This document shows, in pieces, positions 9,545 through 19,749 of a DNA stretch of 25,433 bases. The stretch covers positions 1-25,433 of the forward strand of contig JAKCWW010008754.1 in NCBI GenBank assembly GCA_026260175.1, read 5' to 3'. Every line of letters begins with the position of its first letter. The first letter of the stretch is position 1. The notes under the pieces are model-generated. The model was not told the DNA's origin. It was given only the letters and a program-made list of their open reading frames with translations, and made no database searches. The position numbers were made by a program, and so were the translations under genes. The DNA is from Reticulitermes lucifugus (Eukaryota; Arthropoda; Insecta; Blattodea; Rhinotermitidae).

Positions 9545-9722
9545 CCACTAAATATATTTCGCCAAGTTTTAACAGCTGCATTGTTTCTGTAACTTCAAAC
9601 ATGCTTAGCAACTGCATCAAAGAGTAAACTTTTAAACTTAAGGAGGTCGTAACCGGAACCGACGTCAATTTAAGGGTAAAAAGTGCTATGTACAAATAGA
9701 TTCTGAAATGCTATACACTGCA

Positions 9723-9985
9723 GTGGCGGCTGGGATAGCGTAGTCGGTATAGCGACTCGCTAAGGACTGGACGGTCGGGGATTCGAACTCCGGTGTGGGC
9801 AAGATTTTCCCTGCCCGTCCAGACCGGCTCCAACGCACAACCACCCTCCTGTACAAGGGGTACCGGGTCTCTTACTCAGGGGTAAAGCAACCGGGGCGTA
9901 GCGCTAACCACTCACTCCATCTAGCGCCGAGGTTAAAGAAAGGGTAGAGCTATAGCCCTACTCGCCCATAAATTTCCAGGGGAAA
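9723..9985 (+). mobile_element. tRNA-derived SINE (family G), plus copy
   Basis: The head reads GGGATAGCGTAGTCGGTATAG (box A region) with box B GGGGATTCGAACTCC at about 9777. The body shares CTCCTGTACAA, GGTACCGGGTCTCTT and CATCTAGCGCCGAGG with the copy at 10846. No clear target duplication was found. Confidence 0.85.
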
Positions 9986-9989
9986 TATT

Positions 9990-10670
9990 TTTATCTCAGA
10001 AAGAATGTGGGATGGACGCAATTACGTAAGCAGGAGCGCCGTAGTACACTCTCGAGCATCTGTTGCTATTACGGTAATTAAACATATATACCTAAATCCA
10101 GATTGGCTTGGGATCAGCTGAATATCCATCTCCTAGCATTCAGTTTCTTAGATCAACAAAACGCACGCTGTTAACACCTTCAAGATAGCCACCAGATCAT
10201 TACGTCCTTCAAATGGGCTAACGTGAAGATGGCCATTTTGTCGGTTTCGAATCCAGCGCACAGAACTTGCATGCTTACTTCATTACCACCATATCCCCAC
10301 TACACGTCTTCTCTCAAAGGTTACTTCCATTGTCCCTATGCAAGATAAAGTAATAGCCTAATCTTGTTATACAACTTTTAGCCCAACCAAGCAGAAGGCC
10401 CAGACTTAATGCAAATAAATCAGTGAATCCCCGTTATAAAAGGTCTGTAAACAAGAGAGTCCTAATTTTCCTAGGACTTCTGCTTTTGCCCATTATGATT
10501 ATGATTCATGCAGGAAAAATTCTGTATCATGTTACAGCAAACCATACAAGGTGTGAAACTTAAGAAATAGATAAGGAAAAGAAGGCAAAGTACGTTAATA
10601 TAGGTGTAGGTGGAAGAAGAGAGAAGACAGGAAAGAGAAAGTAAGAGACAATAGAGGAATAATGGACAAA
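9990..10670. other. Non-coding stretch, no gene seen
   Basis: It holds a small inverted repeat AGTCCTA/TAGGACT at about 10459-10480 and an isolated box-B-like word TTTCGAATCC near 10237 with no matching box A. Nothing else was recognised. Confidence 0.5.
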
Positions 10671-10677
10671 GAGTGAT

Positions 10678-10761
10678 GTACAAAGAGTGGCCGAGAAGTC
10701 ACCGTACCTCTCTACCTAACTCACCACTCAGGGGTACGGTGATTTCTCGGCCACTCTGTAC
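10678..10761. repeat. Fold-back inverted repeat, arms about 30 bp
   Basis: The left arm (10678-10708) and right arm (10733-10761) are nearly perfect complements. They share GAGTGGCCGAGAA and TCACCGTACC and differ by one substitution and a small indel. The loop is 24 bases. It resembles the joined ends of a terminal-inverted-repeat element or a fold-back remnant. Confidence 0.88.
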
Positions 10762-10845
10762 AAGAAACGAGGAGGAACTGATCACTTTTTAATGTCTCAG
10801 CGTTGACTGATATGGGCGAATTTACCCTCATATTCGTCTAGTTAC

Positions 10846-11104
10846 GTGGGCCGGGATAGTGTAGTCGGTATAGCGATTCGGTACGGGATGGACGGTCCGC
10901 GGATCGAATCCCAGTGGAGGCAAGATTTTCCGCACACGTCCAGACGGGCCCTGAGGTCCACCCAGCCTCCTGTACAATGGGTACCGGGTCTCTTCCCCGG
11001 GGGTAAAGCTGCCGGGTGTGGCGTTGAACACCCAGCCCCATCTATCGCCGAGGCTAAAGAAACATTAGAGCTATACATCTACTCCCCTTCTGGGCCTTCA
11101 TGGT
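10846..11104 (+). mobile_element. tRNA-derived SINE (family G), plus copy
   Basis: It has the same layout as the copy at 9723: GGGATAGTGTAGTCGGTATAG head, box B GCGGATCGAATCCCAG, then GGTACCGGGTCTCTTCCCC and CATCTATCGCCGAGG. The open frames over it on both strands are the usual spurious SINE peptides. Confidence 0.88.
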
Positions 11105-12530
11105 AGGTTATAAGGTGAACTTTACCTTTTAACTTTATTCGTATATTTATTCAATAGACGCCTCTTACGGCCGTCTTCTAAGCGTACGACACAGGAAAGA
11201 GGTCCTGCTATAGGAAAGTGAATGCATTTAGGATGATGAGGGGAGGTGCGACTGGTTGCCATGAGGAAGTCCGTTCTGTGAAGAGATAACGGCTTTGTCT
11301 GCTTCCGGCATGTACCACAAACACTGCTATAGGAGGAGCTTCGTACAAGTGTAGTATACATACACCATGGATGTCCAAGTTTATATCCAGACGTGCGCGG
11401 GACGAATTATTTAATTGATAACAGTGGTGGAGAATATCCTCTTAATTACGTATTAACAAAGTAGATCATTTTAGCAGTAATATAAATTTTAATTCACTTA
11501 TACTAGAGGCCTGCTGGTTCTTCAGTACTATCTAATTAGGTAAAAATTATGTCGGCTGGCTGCACCCAGGGGTCAAAAGCTCCACCCCAGCTATACACAG
11601 ACTGAATTACTAAGGCAGTTGAGCGCAGCCTTTAGACTTGGACGACGCAATGACATTTACAAAATGGCAAAGTTGTCCGGCATAACTTTTGTACTGAAAC
11701 GAAAAAAACCACATTTATAATTATCAACCGAGCTGCCATTAAAATGTTGCAACTAACATATGCATTGTCCCCAGTGGATTTACAGCATTTATTACACTGT
11801 ATGCTTTGCATTTGCTCCAAGAACATGAAGTGAAGGCATAGCAATCAGATCGCCTTCCTTTTCCCGTCGACGTGTTTCATCCTCGTAATTACTCAACGGA
11901 TTTCTAAGAAACACTTCGCCAGGCGAATTCCGTTTTGGTTCGAATCGTTCCAATATAACCCCTACTTCACTTGAAGTTCAGATCCGGGAATACGGGCCTA
12001 CAATTTTGTTGTTTTATTGGTGCAAAAACCCTCTGTCTCTAAGCTAAAATGGTAACGCTTTAACAGTGCCGACGAGACGGGAGAGAAGCTTGGTACAAAT
12101 TGCTGGGGTCCGGCGGTCCGGAAGGGGGCCCGTAGCCCGACTTTATTGCATGTGTTTTTGTCTTTCTAGGTAGCCTTTTCAGACCAAGCCCAAATCACTC
12201 TCCAACTGACAGTATTTCCCATTTTAATGTAAAGATTGTTAGCCGATCTACCATTCCTGGGGGAGGGGGGGAGACGAAAATTGTTTTCACTGGGACCCGA
12301 ACCCGTTCTCAGCAGCCCTAAGCTTTAAAATATAATTATTAAAATATCTTTATTTCCACCTAACAACTAAGAACCATAATATCATTTCTTACCGAAAGCT
12401 ACAAAAACTCTGCACTTGATACATCGTCATTATACCAAAATAATTTCAAAACCTAACCAGGTGTTTCCTTTCAACGGGTAGCTTAAACTTTTGACATGAA
12501 ATGCTTGCATATTAAACTGTTATACAAAGT
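11105..12530. other. Non-coding stretch, no gene seen
   Basis: Short open frames only (such as minus 11122-11361 and minus 11632-11844) with no recognisable domain. A G/C-rich patch at about 12104-12140 and a G run at about 12258-12271 may be repeat remnants, but no ends could be defined. Confidence 0.45.
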
Positions 12531-12544
12531 TTTGTGACCAACAG

Positions 12545-12709
12545 ATATGGGGCGGTTTCTTGGAGAAACCCTCGTAGGCGAGTCGCTGTCGCCGAGAGCT
12601 GAAATGCAGCGGGCAGGGTTGCTGCAACGCCTGCAGCCGCTTATTCGACGGTGCGGAGCTGACGTCACGTCCGTACCAAAAATTGTCACACAGAAAACTG
12701 CAATGAACG
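12545..12709 (+). promoter_or_regulatory. GC- and CpG-rich patch with a full CRE; candidate promoter and first exon
   Basis: This patch is clearly richer in GC and CpG than its surroundings and contains the palindromic CRE TGACGTCA (12660-12667). About 35 bases downstream, ATG AAC G is followed by gtaagc (12710), a donor leaving one base. That phase would fit the PH-gene exon at 15221. It is a reasonable candidate alternative promoter and first exon for that gene; only transcript data could show it. Confidence 0.3.
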
Positions 12710-12868
12710 GTAAGCGGAAAGCGATTGCAACCGTAATTATGCACTAGCACAAAAATATATCGGTCTTGTGTCAGGGTGAAAATAAAAATGTCTGCGCTGC
12801 CGCCTCTTGCGATGTTCATATTCTTGCTTGTCATAACATACCGACAATAGCCCTACTACACGCACAGC

Positions 12869-12910
12869 CAGGGCCGCCGCAAGTACCTTTGGCGCCCTAG
12901 GCGAGCCCTA
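12869..12910. mobile_element. Fragment of a hAT-like element end
   Basis: CAGGGCCGCCGCAAG followed by TTTGGCGCCCTAGGCGA resembles a terminal sequence common in insect hAT elements. No matching right end or target duplication could be found, so the boundaries are unknown. Confidence 0.4.
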
Positions 12911-13173
12911 AGACTTGCGACCTGCACCTTTTAGAAAGTTCTGATGAGCTTTTCAGCAACTCCATTACAAAACCACCACCGTGCAACGTTTCAGGCGAGC
13001 CAAGACCCCCTACATTGAACAGGACTGTTGCATGTCTAACGCTTCTGCCTTTTCAAAAAGCTTTTTGAACTCCATATTTTCTGCCCTCTACGGCTGCTCT
13101 GTCTTTCGTTCATATTTCCCCTTCTTAAAACAAAGAGTGTAAATTCCACGTTGTGTTCACCGTGCATCTTTAC

Positions 13174-13379
13174 ATTAATTTTCAGTTTTTAACCAATGAA
13201 TGCACTTTTTATTTTCGTATTTTGTTCAATTCACCCTACATATGGACCAGTGAACAGTGAAGTGAACTTATCAATGTACCCCTGATGATGGCCGAGTAAC
13301 GGCCGAAACATATGTAGGGTAAATTGAACAGAAATACGAAAATAAAAAGTGATTTCGTTGGTTAAAACTTAAAATTAAA
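13174..13379. repeat. Inverted repeat with 71-bp arms around a hammerhead motif
   Basis: The left arm (13174-13244) is the reverse complement of the right arm (13309-13379) with a few mismatches and one-base indels. Shared words include ACTTTTTATTTTCGTATT and CCTACATATG. The 64-base spacer holds most of the hammerhead core. The right arm is the sequence that follows the GAAA box, so the left arm is an inverted second copy of the element's 3' end. Confidence 0.9.
13271..13327 (+). ncRNA. Hammerhead ribozyme motif (type I), best-formed copy
   Basis: Stem I has two helices: ACCC (13278-13281) with GGGT (13317-13320), then a 2x2 internal loop, then TCAAT (13271-13275) with ATTGA (13323-13327). 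The core is CTGATGA (13282-13288). One extra T is followed by stem II GGCCG-agtaa-CGGCC (13290-13304), GAAA (13305-13308), a minimal stem III CATATG (13309-13314) and the GTA triplet (13314-13316). Predicted cleavage is after 13316. All elements of a Penelope-type hammerhead are present. Confidence 0.75.
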
Positions 13380-13389
13380 GAGTGAAAAT

Positions 13390-15145
13390 ATTTTAATCTA
13401 TTAACTACATAAAAACGCTTACATAGTACTACTTTAAGAATGTAGTTTACAATACAACAATTTTCGACTTTTCCCCAGATGGGCCTATTCACCCGAATTT
13501 GTTCAGTGATATATAACAACAGTTGGTATTACTGGCGATCTACTAATAACAAATTTGACCCTCAGTATAACTGAGTGCCATTTAACCTTACTAACGATTG
13601 CAAGCAACTACAATTCAGTACAGCCTATTTGCCTAAACCTTAGCGTTAATATTCCCCAATCTTTAAAAAAAGCACTGTTTGTAGTTCGCAACCTTTAAAA
13701 CAAAAATGTATCACGCAAACTCGCTCGTTTATCCAAGCAGCATATGTATTTCGACATACTCTGGAAGCTCCAGTGAAACACTGCAAATGGCAGCAAAGGT
13801 CACAACGCCACCAGTAACGCCGTTAGGGTTTTTTTTAAATACTCCTATTCATCCGCTGGCTCTAAACACCCGAACTTACCCTATAGGCACATAAACTCCG
13901 GAATCTCCTGATAAGTTTTTATGTTTTGAAAATTAGGCCAATATGATGATCCGACGCATAAAAACTATTCTGTATCTACATAAAGATTCCTAATATAATC
14001 CCCCAGTATCGGTAATTCCATATGCATGCCTGAAACTGCGGATGAATTAGAGTGCTTCTATACAGCTTCCATCCCAGTGTAACCCCCACGTTCCTCGCTC
14101 AGTACGGCGCAACCTACTTGCTGAAACAGCGGCACAGTACCTTCCTTTGCCACTCCGGCTCCGAACTAATCCTTATAGGCGGAAGTATTGCACAGGAGAC
14201 CCCTTGTTTACAAATTAATATTACGTGATAGTTTTTAACAACAGCGACTTCCTAGCCGTAGTGAAGTCATCATTCATGTTACTAGTTGAACGTTACACTT
14301 TTTGCAACCAGCTTAACATCGAATCTGAAATAGTTCAGACATACATTTTATTCCGTACCAACAAATCGAAATATAAGGTTCATAGTTTAGAGGAATCAGG
14401 AAACCCTTGTCTAATGCAGACACAAAACGTGTCTTCTTGTTGAAAGCAATGGACTCGCCAATCATTAGTTAAAATTTTAAGTCCGGTTCTATGACAGATT
14501 GAAAGAAAAACAGTTGAGATGTTTCACAATATCTGCACATGCGAGAACAGACTAAAGAATTGTTTCCATGTCCAACTGCTGTTATATCTCTGCCTTTGCT
14601 TGTGTTTTAACTTTGACACATGGCTTATGTGTAGTACTGTGTTGATGATTAGATATTTTATTTCTTATTGACTGCCTTCATTTTTCGACGCTGTCGCCAA
14701 AACTTCTTTCCATTCCGTAAGAAACTTCAGTCCCTGCGTTTTGTGAATGCCCACATAATATCTTCCCTGCACAATTTAGAACCAAACTCCTGCTCCATTT
14801 TGTTATAATAAGTTATTCATCCTTCTTCCAACAGGTAGGAAACATTTGATGCCCAACATCTTCAACATGATTTTAATTTGAAACGGTTCAGGAAATAATA
14901 CAGGGAGCAATACATGTAGCGGAAACGTTTGAAATCGAAACATCCGCTTTCAGTTTAGGCAGTACCTGAGTAGCGCTTCTTGGGAGGAAATCTATCTAAC
15001 GTACTTATTTCTTTTTTCAACTCTGCCTTGGAAGTCTACTTATTTAACTCCACACACATTCACAATTCTTTACACATTGATTCTATTTATTAGGAATGAA
15101 AATAGGGCTCTATTTCTGTAAATCAATTTCGCATAATGCAATAAC
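13390..15145. other. Non-coding stretch upstream of the PH-gene exon
   Basis: No recognisable exon or repeat was found. Open frames at 13706-13894 and 14225-14443 have no domain or splice support. If the candidate first exons are real, this is intron. Confidence 0.5.
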
Positions 15146-15147
15146 GC

Positions 15148-15180
15148 AGCCCTGGCCCACTAAGGGCTATTGTGCCATAC
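15148..15180 (+). mobile_element. SINE family L 3'-end fragment
   Basis: It matches the last part of the family L SINE (GCCCTGGCCCACTA, GGGCT and GCCATA; compare 15954-15981) with no head. It lies 40 bases upstream of the proposed acceptor, and the in-frame Met at 15172 falls inside it. This is one reason I do not use that Met as the protein start. Confidence 0.75.
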
Positions 15181-15220
15181 AAAAAGCAGTCCCAACTAAG
15201 TAGGTATGTCTTATATGTAG

Positions 15221-17825
15221 GTACGCATGGCATCAACGTGGAAGAAGACTACGAGGAACTTCCAGCAGCTATTCTCCGCACACCATCTCCTTCCTCTAGC
15301 TGTGGACGATCTGAAGACAGTTTCAAAGTTAATCGCTCCTTCAATGAACTTAAAAACACAGCACTCAAACATGGACCACTGTTCCGCAAAGAGAAGGGTG
15401 TATTATTCTACGATCAGTGGCGTAAATATTCGACAGTGCTCCATAGACATTTCCTTTGTCTGTACTCTTCAGAACAGGGTGCTAAACCAAGTGATTATGT
15501 AAACATACAAGGTTTTATAGCTCGTCCTGTGCCCAACCCAAAAAATGAATCCAAGATGAATGTGATCTTTGAGATTGTGTGTCCAGGGAAGAGAGACTAT
15601 CAGGTATATGTAGCTGCATTACTAATTTGTTTTTGCGGTAGTAAAGGCCTCCATTTATGACCGTATTATTCACGAACTAGGAAAATATACAGTGCAGATT
15701 CTATAACATTACCATTCATATTATTAACCTAACTGCCGATCCCAGTGGCCGCGCGGTCTAAGGCGTGGGTCTGCGGCCGCTCGCTTGCTGGGATTGCGGG
15801 TTCAATCCTGCAGGGGGCGTGGATGTCTGTCTCTTGTGAGTTTTGTGTGCTGTCAGGTAGAAGTCTCTGCGTCGGACCGATCACTTGTCCAGAGGAGTCC
15901 TACCGAGTGTGGTGTGTCTGAGTGTGATCGTGAAGCCATGATAATGAGGAGGCCCTGGCCCACTAGGGGCTGTTGCGCCATGGGGGAAAAATTATTAACC
16001 TAATTAGATAAAAATGACTGGCAGAGGAAGTGCACAGTTTACGAAGGTTTCTGAACCACTATTTTGGGGGTTGTGTTGTGCGGGCAGAAAAAGTTTTGCC
16101 TAGATATAAAAAAACCGACCATTGATCCTTTGAATTACAGCATGATTCCTTAGCCCTGAATTGCCAGGTAAGAACATACATAAGGTACACGTGGAAATTC
16201 CACCGCACAGATTTTTGTAATGCTTCGTATTTCGGATTTTTACTAAAGTTTGTTTGTATATTCCGATTTTGAGTAAAATAAGACATAAATAACAGACCCT
16301 TTACATGAAGACCTACGCACATTATGATCAGTATCGTGCTGTTATTGGTCTTTATTAATGATAACGTGTTTTCGGTGACGTATCAGCTGAGGCAAGACAG
16401 CTAACGATTTAACATAAAACAGTCGAGAATGATTAACTGTATATCTCGTACTTTACGATATATCGACGTTTATTCAACATAAATTATGACTGACTGTAAA
16501 TCTGTTGCTAAGGTAAGAAAATATCTTGTTCTGTGCGTTGTGTAAAACGTGAAAAGGCATACTTAAAATACTCGAATTTTCAGTATATTTCTTTAAATTA
16601 TTCACGACTCCTAATATTTAGGGCGAATAACAGAGCGAACAAGTCAGAAGAATTTCGCTCTGTGGACATTTCCCAGGCTGAATCAGTCGGTAATTACTGT
16701 TGTATACTAACAAACGTTTCCAAAGTTGCACATCTGATGACGGCTTAAATTAAGAGCCGAAACATGTAGCCTGTACAAACTGACTGCGTTAATAAACGCT
16801 GTGTCAACTGAAATATTCTTCTAGTGATTATTTATATCTGTCACGTTTTCGAGTGCTGTGAACATCACTTTCGAAATAAATAAAATTAGCCTTTAATATT
16901 TTATGTTTCCTAATATTTATTTTTGTTTGAATAATTTCTATGTCCCCTTGAGTTAATTAATTTCCAACAGTGAAAGACAAGTATATCATGCCGATAATCA
17001 TTGTGTAGTTTTATTAATTTTTTCTATTTGCCTTTCATGAAATCAAATATTATGTTTAGCATTTTATTTTCACATACTTTTAGCTTAGTTTTATGTAAAA
17101 TATGTTCTCTTTCCCTTCAGACTTTTTATATCACTAATATATGAGAGATGTATCTATATAATTTATAAGAATGCTAAGAGGATATCCTGAAAAGAATTTT
17201 TTGTACAAGTGAGGCCTACATGTTATAAACGCTATTAAACTGGTGCTTTGACAATACACGTAACAAGCAAGACTTAACGAGGAATAGATGATGTTATAAT
17301 TAGAGATGACAGAGATGGTCACCTGGTTGTCAGTGGTAACCAAAGAGATTTGGCTGGCAACTAATTACCCACTTGGCATTTGGGAGTTTTCTGACTATCT
17401 CACCTGGTCATTTATGACACACGGGTATTAGTAAACCACATCAACAGAAGTTAAGAGCAACATGATTAGGAAAGATTACTGTCGTCTGTAACAGATATTG
17501 CGTTGGTTGGTACATATCCCTTCAATGTGAGGGCACCTATATAACAAACTACATGGCATCACATCCCATAGACACCAATCTTCACAGACAGCCTCAAATC
17601 TCACAACATAATCAATAGATCATTAACAATTAATTTGTGTTAAATTCGATTTTCCCCCATTGTCTTATACCAGGCCTGTGGATGCCTAGAACAAAGAGAA
17701 TAACAGGAACAAAATTAAACTTGCACAGAGGTGACAGCCACAGGAATGCACCAGAAAACAGTGGTCTACCTTTCAGTAAAAACCAAAATATCTGCTTGGT
17801 TACCACACTTTCAAAAAAAAGTTGA

Positions 17826-17884
<59 letters not shown>

Positions 17885-19367
17885 AATTATGATAATAATG
17901 ATGACAATACTGTGATTTCTTTCTTGGGGGTTTTTGTAGTCTTGCGCCATGCTCAATCTCTCTATTACTTAATCATAACAAGTTTTATAACACTGAGACA
18001 CAAAGACACTAACATTCCAGAGAATAAGAGCTGCCCAAGTTTCTCCTTCAGTAAATCAGTTTTTAACATATAATGACTTACACATGCAACTTTGTCTTTA
18101 TTACATTATGTACATGCTTTAATGACAAGGGCAGGGGGAACATCGTCTTTACACATCTAGTATGTCATAATCTACCCTCACATTAACATTGTTTTTCTTT
18201 CAGTTTACTGCACGGACTGTGAAAGATATGCAACAGTGGGTGGCTGCTATTTGTCAGGCGAGTGTCCTGGATATCCAGGTCTCACATTCTCCATTGTCAA
18301 ATCTTGCTATGGACAAATCCATTCCAAGAAGTGTACAGGATGTTCCTGCACCTGCTGACAGGGAAGGTGAAATTTATGATGATGCTGCCTCAGTAACAAA
18401 TTTTAATGAAAAGAGTGAACTTCAGCAATCTGATGAACAATATTATGATGATGTAATAGATGTACATCAAGGAAATGCAAGATTAGAATCAAAGCCCAAT
18501 GGTGAGGTAGCACCTGAGGAAAAATGCCCTCCACTACCTCCACGAAAACTTCTTCCTTCTGTTCCTCAGGATGATTTGTCAGACCAAGAATCTGTGTATG
18601 ACGATATTGGTGTTTCAAATCAGCATAGTCAGTACTCAAATGTGGTAGGTGTAGATGAAGTAGGAAGAAAAAATACAGAAATACAGCCAGGCACAGGTTC
18701 AAAATGGGGACATACAAGAGTGCTGCCAGGCACAGGTACAGAACAGGGGCATAGAAAACTACAGCCAAGCACAGGTACAGAAGGGTGGTACACAAAAGGA
18801 CAGCCAAGCACAAGTACAGAAGGGGGACATACACAGGTACAACCAGGTATAGTTTTACTACATACAAAGGCACAACCACAACAATCTGTAAAATATAAAA
18901 TGCAGTACAATGCTGAAGAAAAAAATGATGAAGGTGAAGAAGAAATTTATGATGATATAGAACCTTGTAATGAACCCATACAGGCCACAAAGTCACCTGT
19001 TTTGCAACAGAAATATACCATAACAAACGGAGATGGTATTAAAAACCGTGCCAAAATACTCGAGGAATTTCTGTTCAAAGATGGCTACCACCCTAAAACT
19101 AAAACATCAAATCAGATTCAACTGAATATGAGTACCCTTCACAAACCAATAAAAAACAGTGGGAAAGACACACTATTCTCCTTGCCACAAACTCCAACAG
19201 CCTCCCACAACTCCAACTCCAGCATTTTTGACCAAACCCAACAACTTACAAGTGATCTGTACAAACATAAAAAAAGCACAGCGAAAGAAATTACAGCCCC
19301 TTCTTCTAACACTCCACTTAGCCCACAACCACCGGAACTTCCACCTCGTTCTTATCTCAAGAGATAG
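15221..19367 (+). CDS. SKAP-like PH-domain adaptor protein, 5'-incomplete
   Basis: Join 15221..15603 and 18204..19367; 515 residues are seen. Junction: CAG|gtatat and tttctttcag|TTT, phase 0. Numbering from the first whole codon, an acidic VEEDYEELP stretch (6-14) leads to a PH domain at about 50-147. The PH domain ends KRDYQ|FTARTVKDMQQWV with the invariant C-terminal helix Trp; KRxYQFTA is characteristic of SKAP1/SKAP2, membrane-recruited adaptors of Src-family kinase and integrin signalling. The tail has four tyrosine motifs, EIYDDA (Y185), YYDDV (Y208), VYDDI (Y259) and EIYDDI (Y376), like the phospho-sites of SKAP. It also has two PxxPxR SH3 ligands, PPLPPRK and PELPPRS, the latter near the C-terminus. 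Unlike vertebrate SKAPs, no SH3 domain is encoded before the stop. The 5' boundary is inferred from an AG at 15219-15220 preceded by a branch-like CTAAG. It could be another PH/Tyr-rich adaptor. Confidence 0.75.
15733..15990 (+). mobile_element. tRNA-Leu-derived SINE (family L), full length
   Basis: The head is CTGCCGATCCCAGTGGCC with a box A region GCGCGGTCTAAGGCG like tRNA-Leu and box B GGGTTCAATCC (15798-15808). The body is shared with the minus copy at 7089-7352, and the tail is A-rich. A perfect 13-bp target duplication ATTATTAACCTAA (15720-15732 and 15991-16003) bounds it exactly. It sits 130 bp inside the intron, in the sense orientation of the host gene. Confidence 0.96.
16730..16775 (+). 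ncRNA. Hammerhead-like motif in the intron of the PH gene
   Basis: CTGATGA (16734-16740), then one C, stem II GGCT/AGCC (16742-16758, 9-base loop), GAAA (16759-16762), stem III CATG and the GTA triplet (16766-16768). The core is intact, but stem I pairing beside it is poor, so activity is doubtful. GTTAATAAACGC follows about 20 bases later, as in related copies. Confidence 0.55.
17826..17883. repeat. (ATT)n microsatellite, about 19 units
   Basis: An uninterrupted ATT/TTA run of 58 bases in the PH-gene intron. The poly-Tyr and poly-Ile open frames over it are artefacts. Confidence 0.97.
18684..18872 (+). repeat. Coding minisatellite: five 13-residue repeats in the PH adaptor
   Basis: Four 39-bp units (starts 18684, 18723, 18762 and 18801) and a shortened 33-bp fifth encode a degenerate QPGTGTExGHTKx repeat. 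The reading frame is kept in all units, which supports the exon being coding. The repeats sit in the disordered tail between the third and fourth YDD motifs. Confidence 0.9.
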
Positions 19368-19512
19368 CGGTTTGATCACTATTTATTGTTGCTGAATCAG
19401 AGCTTTACCATTGGGAGTTGTGCAGGATCTCATTAGTCCCTCTAAATTTATAAGAATAATTTAGTGGCAACAACTTAAAAACACTAGAGATGTAGCACTG
19501 TAAGGTGAAATT

Positions 19513-19518
19513 AATAAA
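19513..19518 (+). promoter_or_regulatory. Candidate poly(A) signal of the PH adaptor gene
   Basis: AATAAA lies 146 bases after the stop codon and 36 bases before a SINE fragment. It is the first canonical hexamer downstream, so a short 3'UTR is plausible. Confidence 0.55.
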
Positions 19519-19551
19519 AATAACAAGGCATTTATGGTATAAGTATTGTAA

Positions 19552-19748
19552 ATAATGGTAAAGGTAAAATTTTCCCTGTCCCCGCCATATACGGGAATTA
19601 GAGTCATAGCTCTGCTCATTCTTAACCTTGGCACTAGATGGAGGTAAGTGGCTAACACCATGCCCTGGCTGCTTGACCCTTGGGAAAGAAACCCCGGTAC
19701 CCATTGAGTAGGAGGCTGGGTGAGCTCCAGAGATACTCTGGACGTTTT
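19552..19748 (-). mobile_element. SINE family G, 5'-truncated minus copy
   Basis: The complement matches the body of the copies at 9723 and 10846 (GAGGCTGGGTG, GGTACCGGGG, CATCTAGTGCC, ATAGCTCT in order) but lacks the tRNA-like head. The 3' end carries the GGTAAAGGTAAAA motif. Confidence 0.8.
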
Positions 19749-19749
19749 G

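Larger units (their letters stand above)
15604..18203 (+). other. Intron inside the PH-domain coding region
   Basis: A 2.6-kb phase-0 intron splits the PH domain just before its C-terminal helix. It holds a full SINE (15733-15990), a hammerhead-like motif (16734) and an ATT microsatellite (17826). The rest (16020-16700 and 16830-17820) is AT-rich with nothing recognised. Confidence 0.88.

Noticed and set aside
10828..11106. Several overlapping 67-86 codon frames on both strands
   Set aside because: They are spurious peptides of the family G SINE, which lacks introns, a start context and a conserved protein family.
12934..12955. CTGATGA followed by a GCT/AGC hairpin
   Set aside because: No GAAA box or cleavage triplet follows the hairpin.
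7500..15100. A CRISPR-like or other prokaryotic repeat array
   Set aside because: The only regular array (7954-8088) has no spacers, and the window is clearly animal nuclear DNA.
17630..18073. Poly-Ile and poly-Tyr open frames
   Set aside because: They are translations of the ATT microsatellite in the PH-gene intron.
18403..19026. A 207-codon minus-strand frame
   Set aside because: It is the shadow of the PH adaptor exon, kept open by that exon's composition. The plus strand has the recognisable domain and splice sites.
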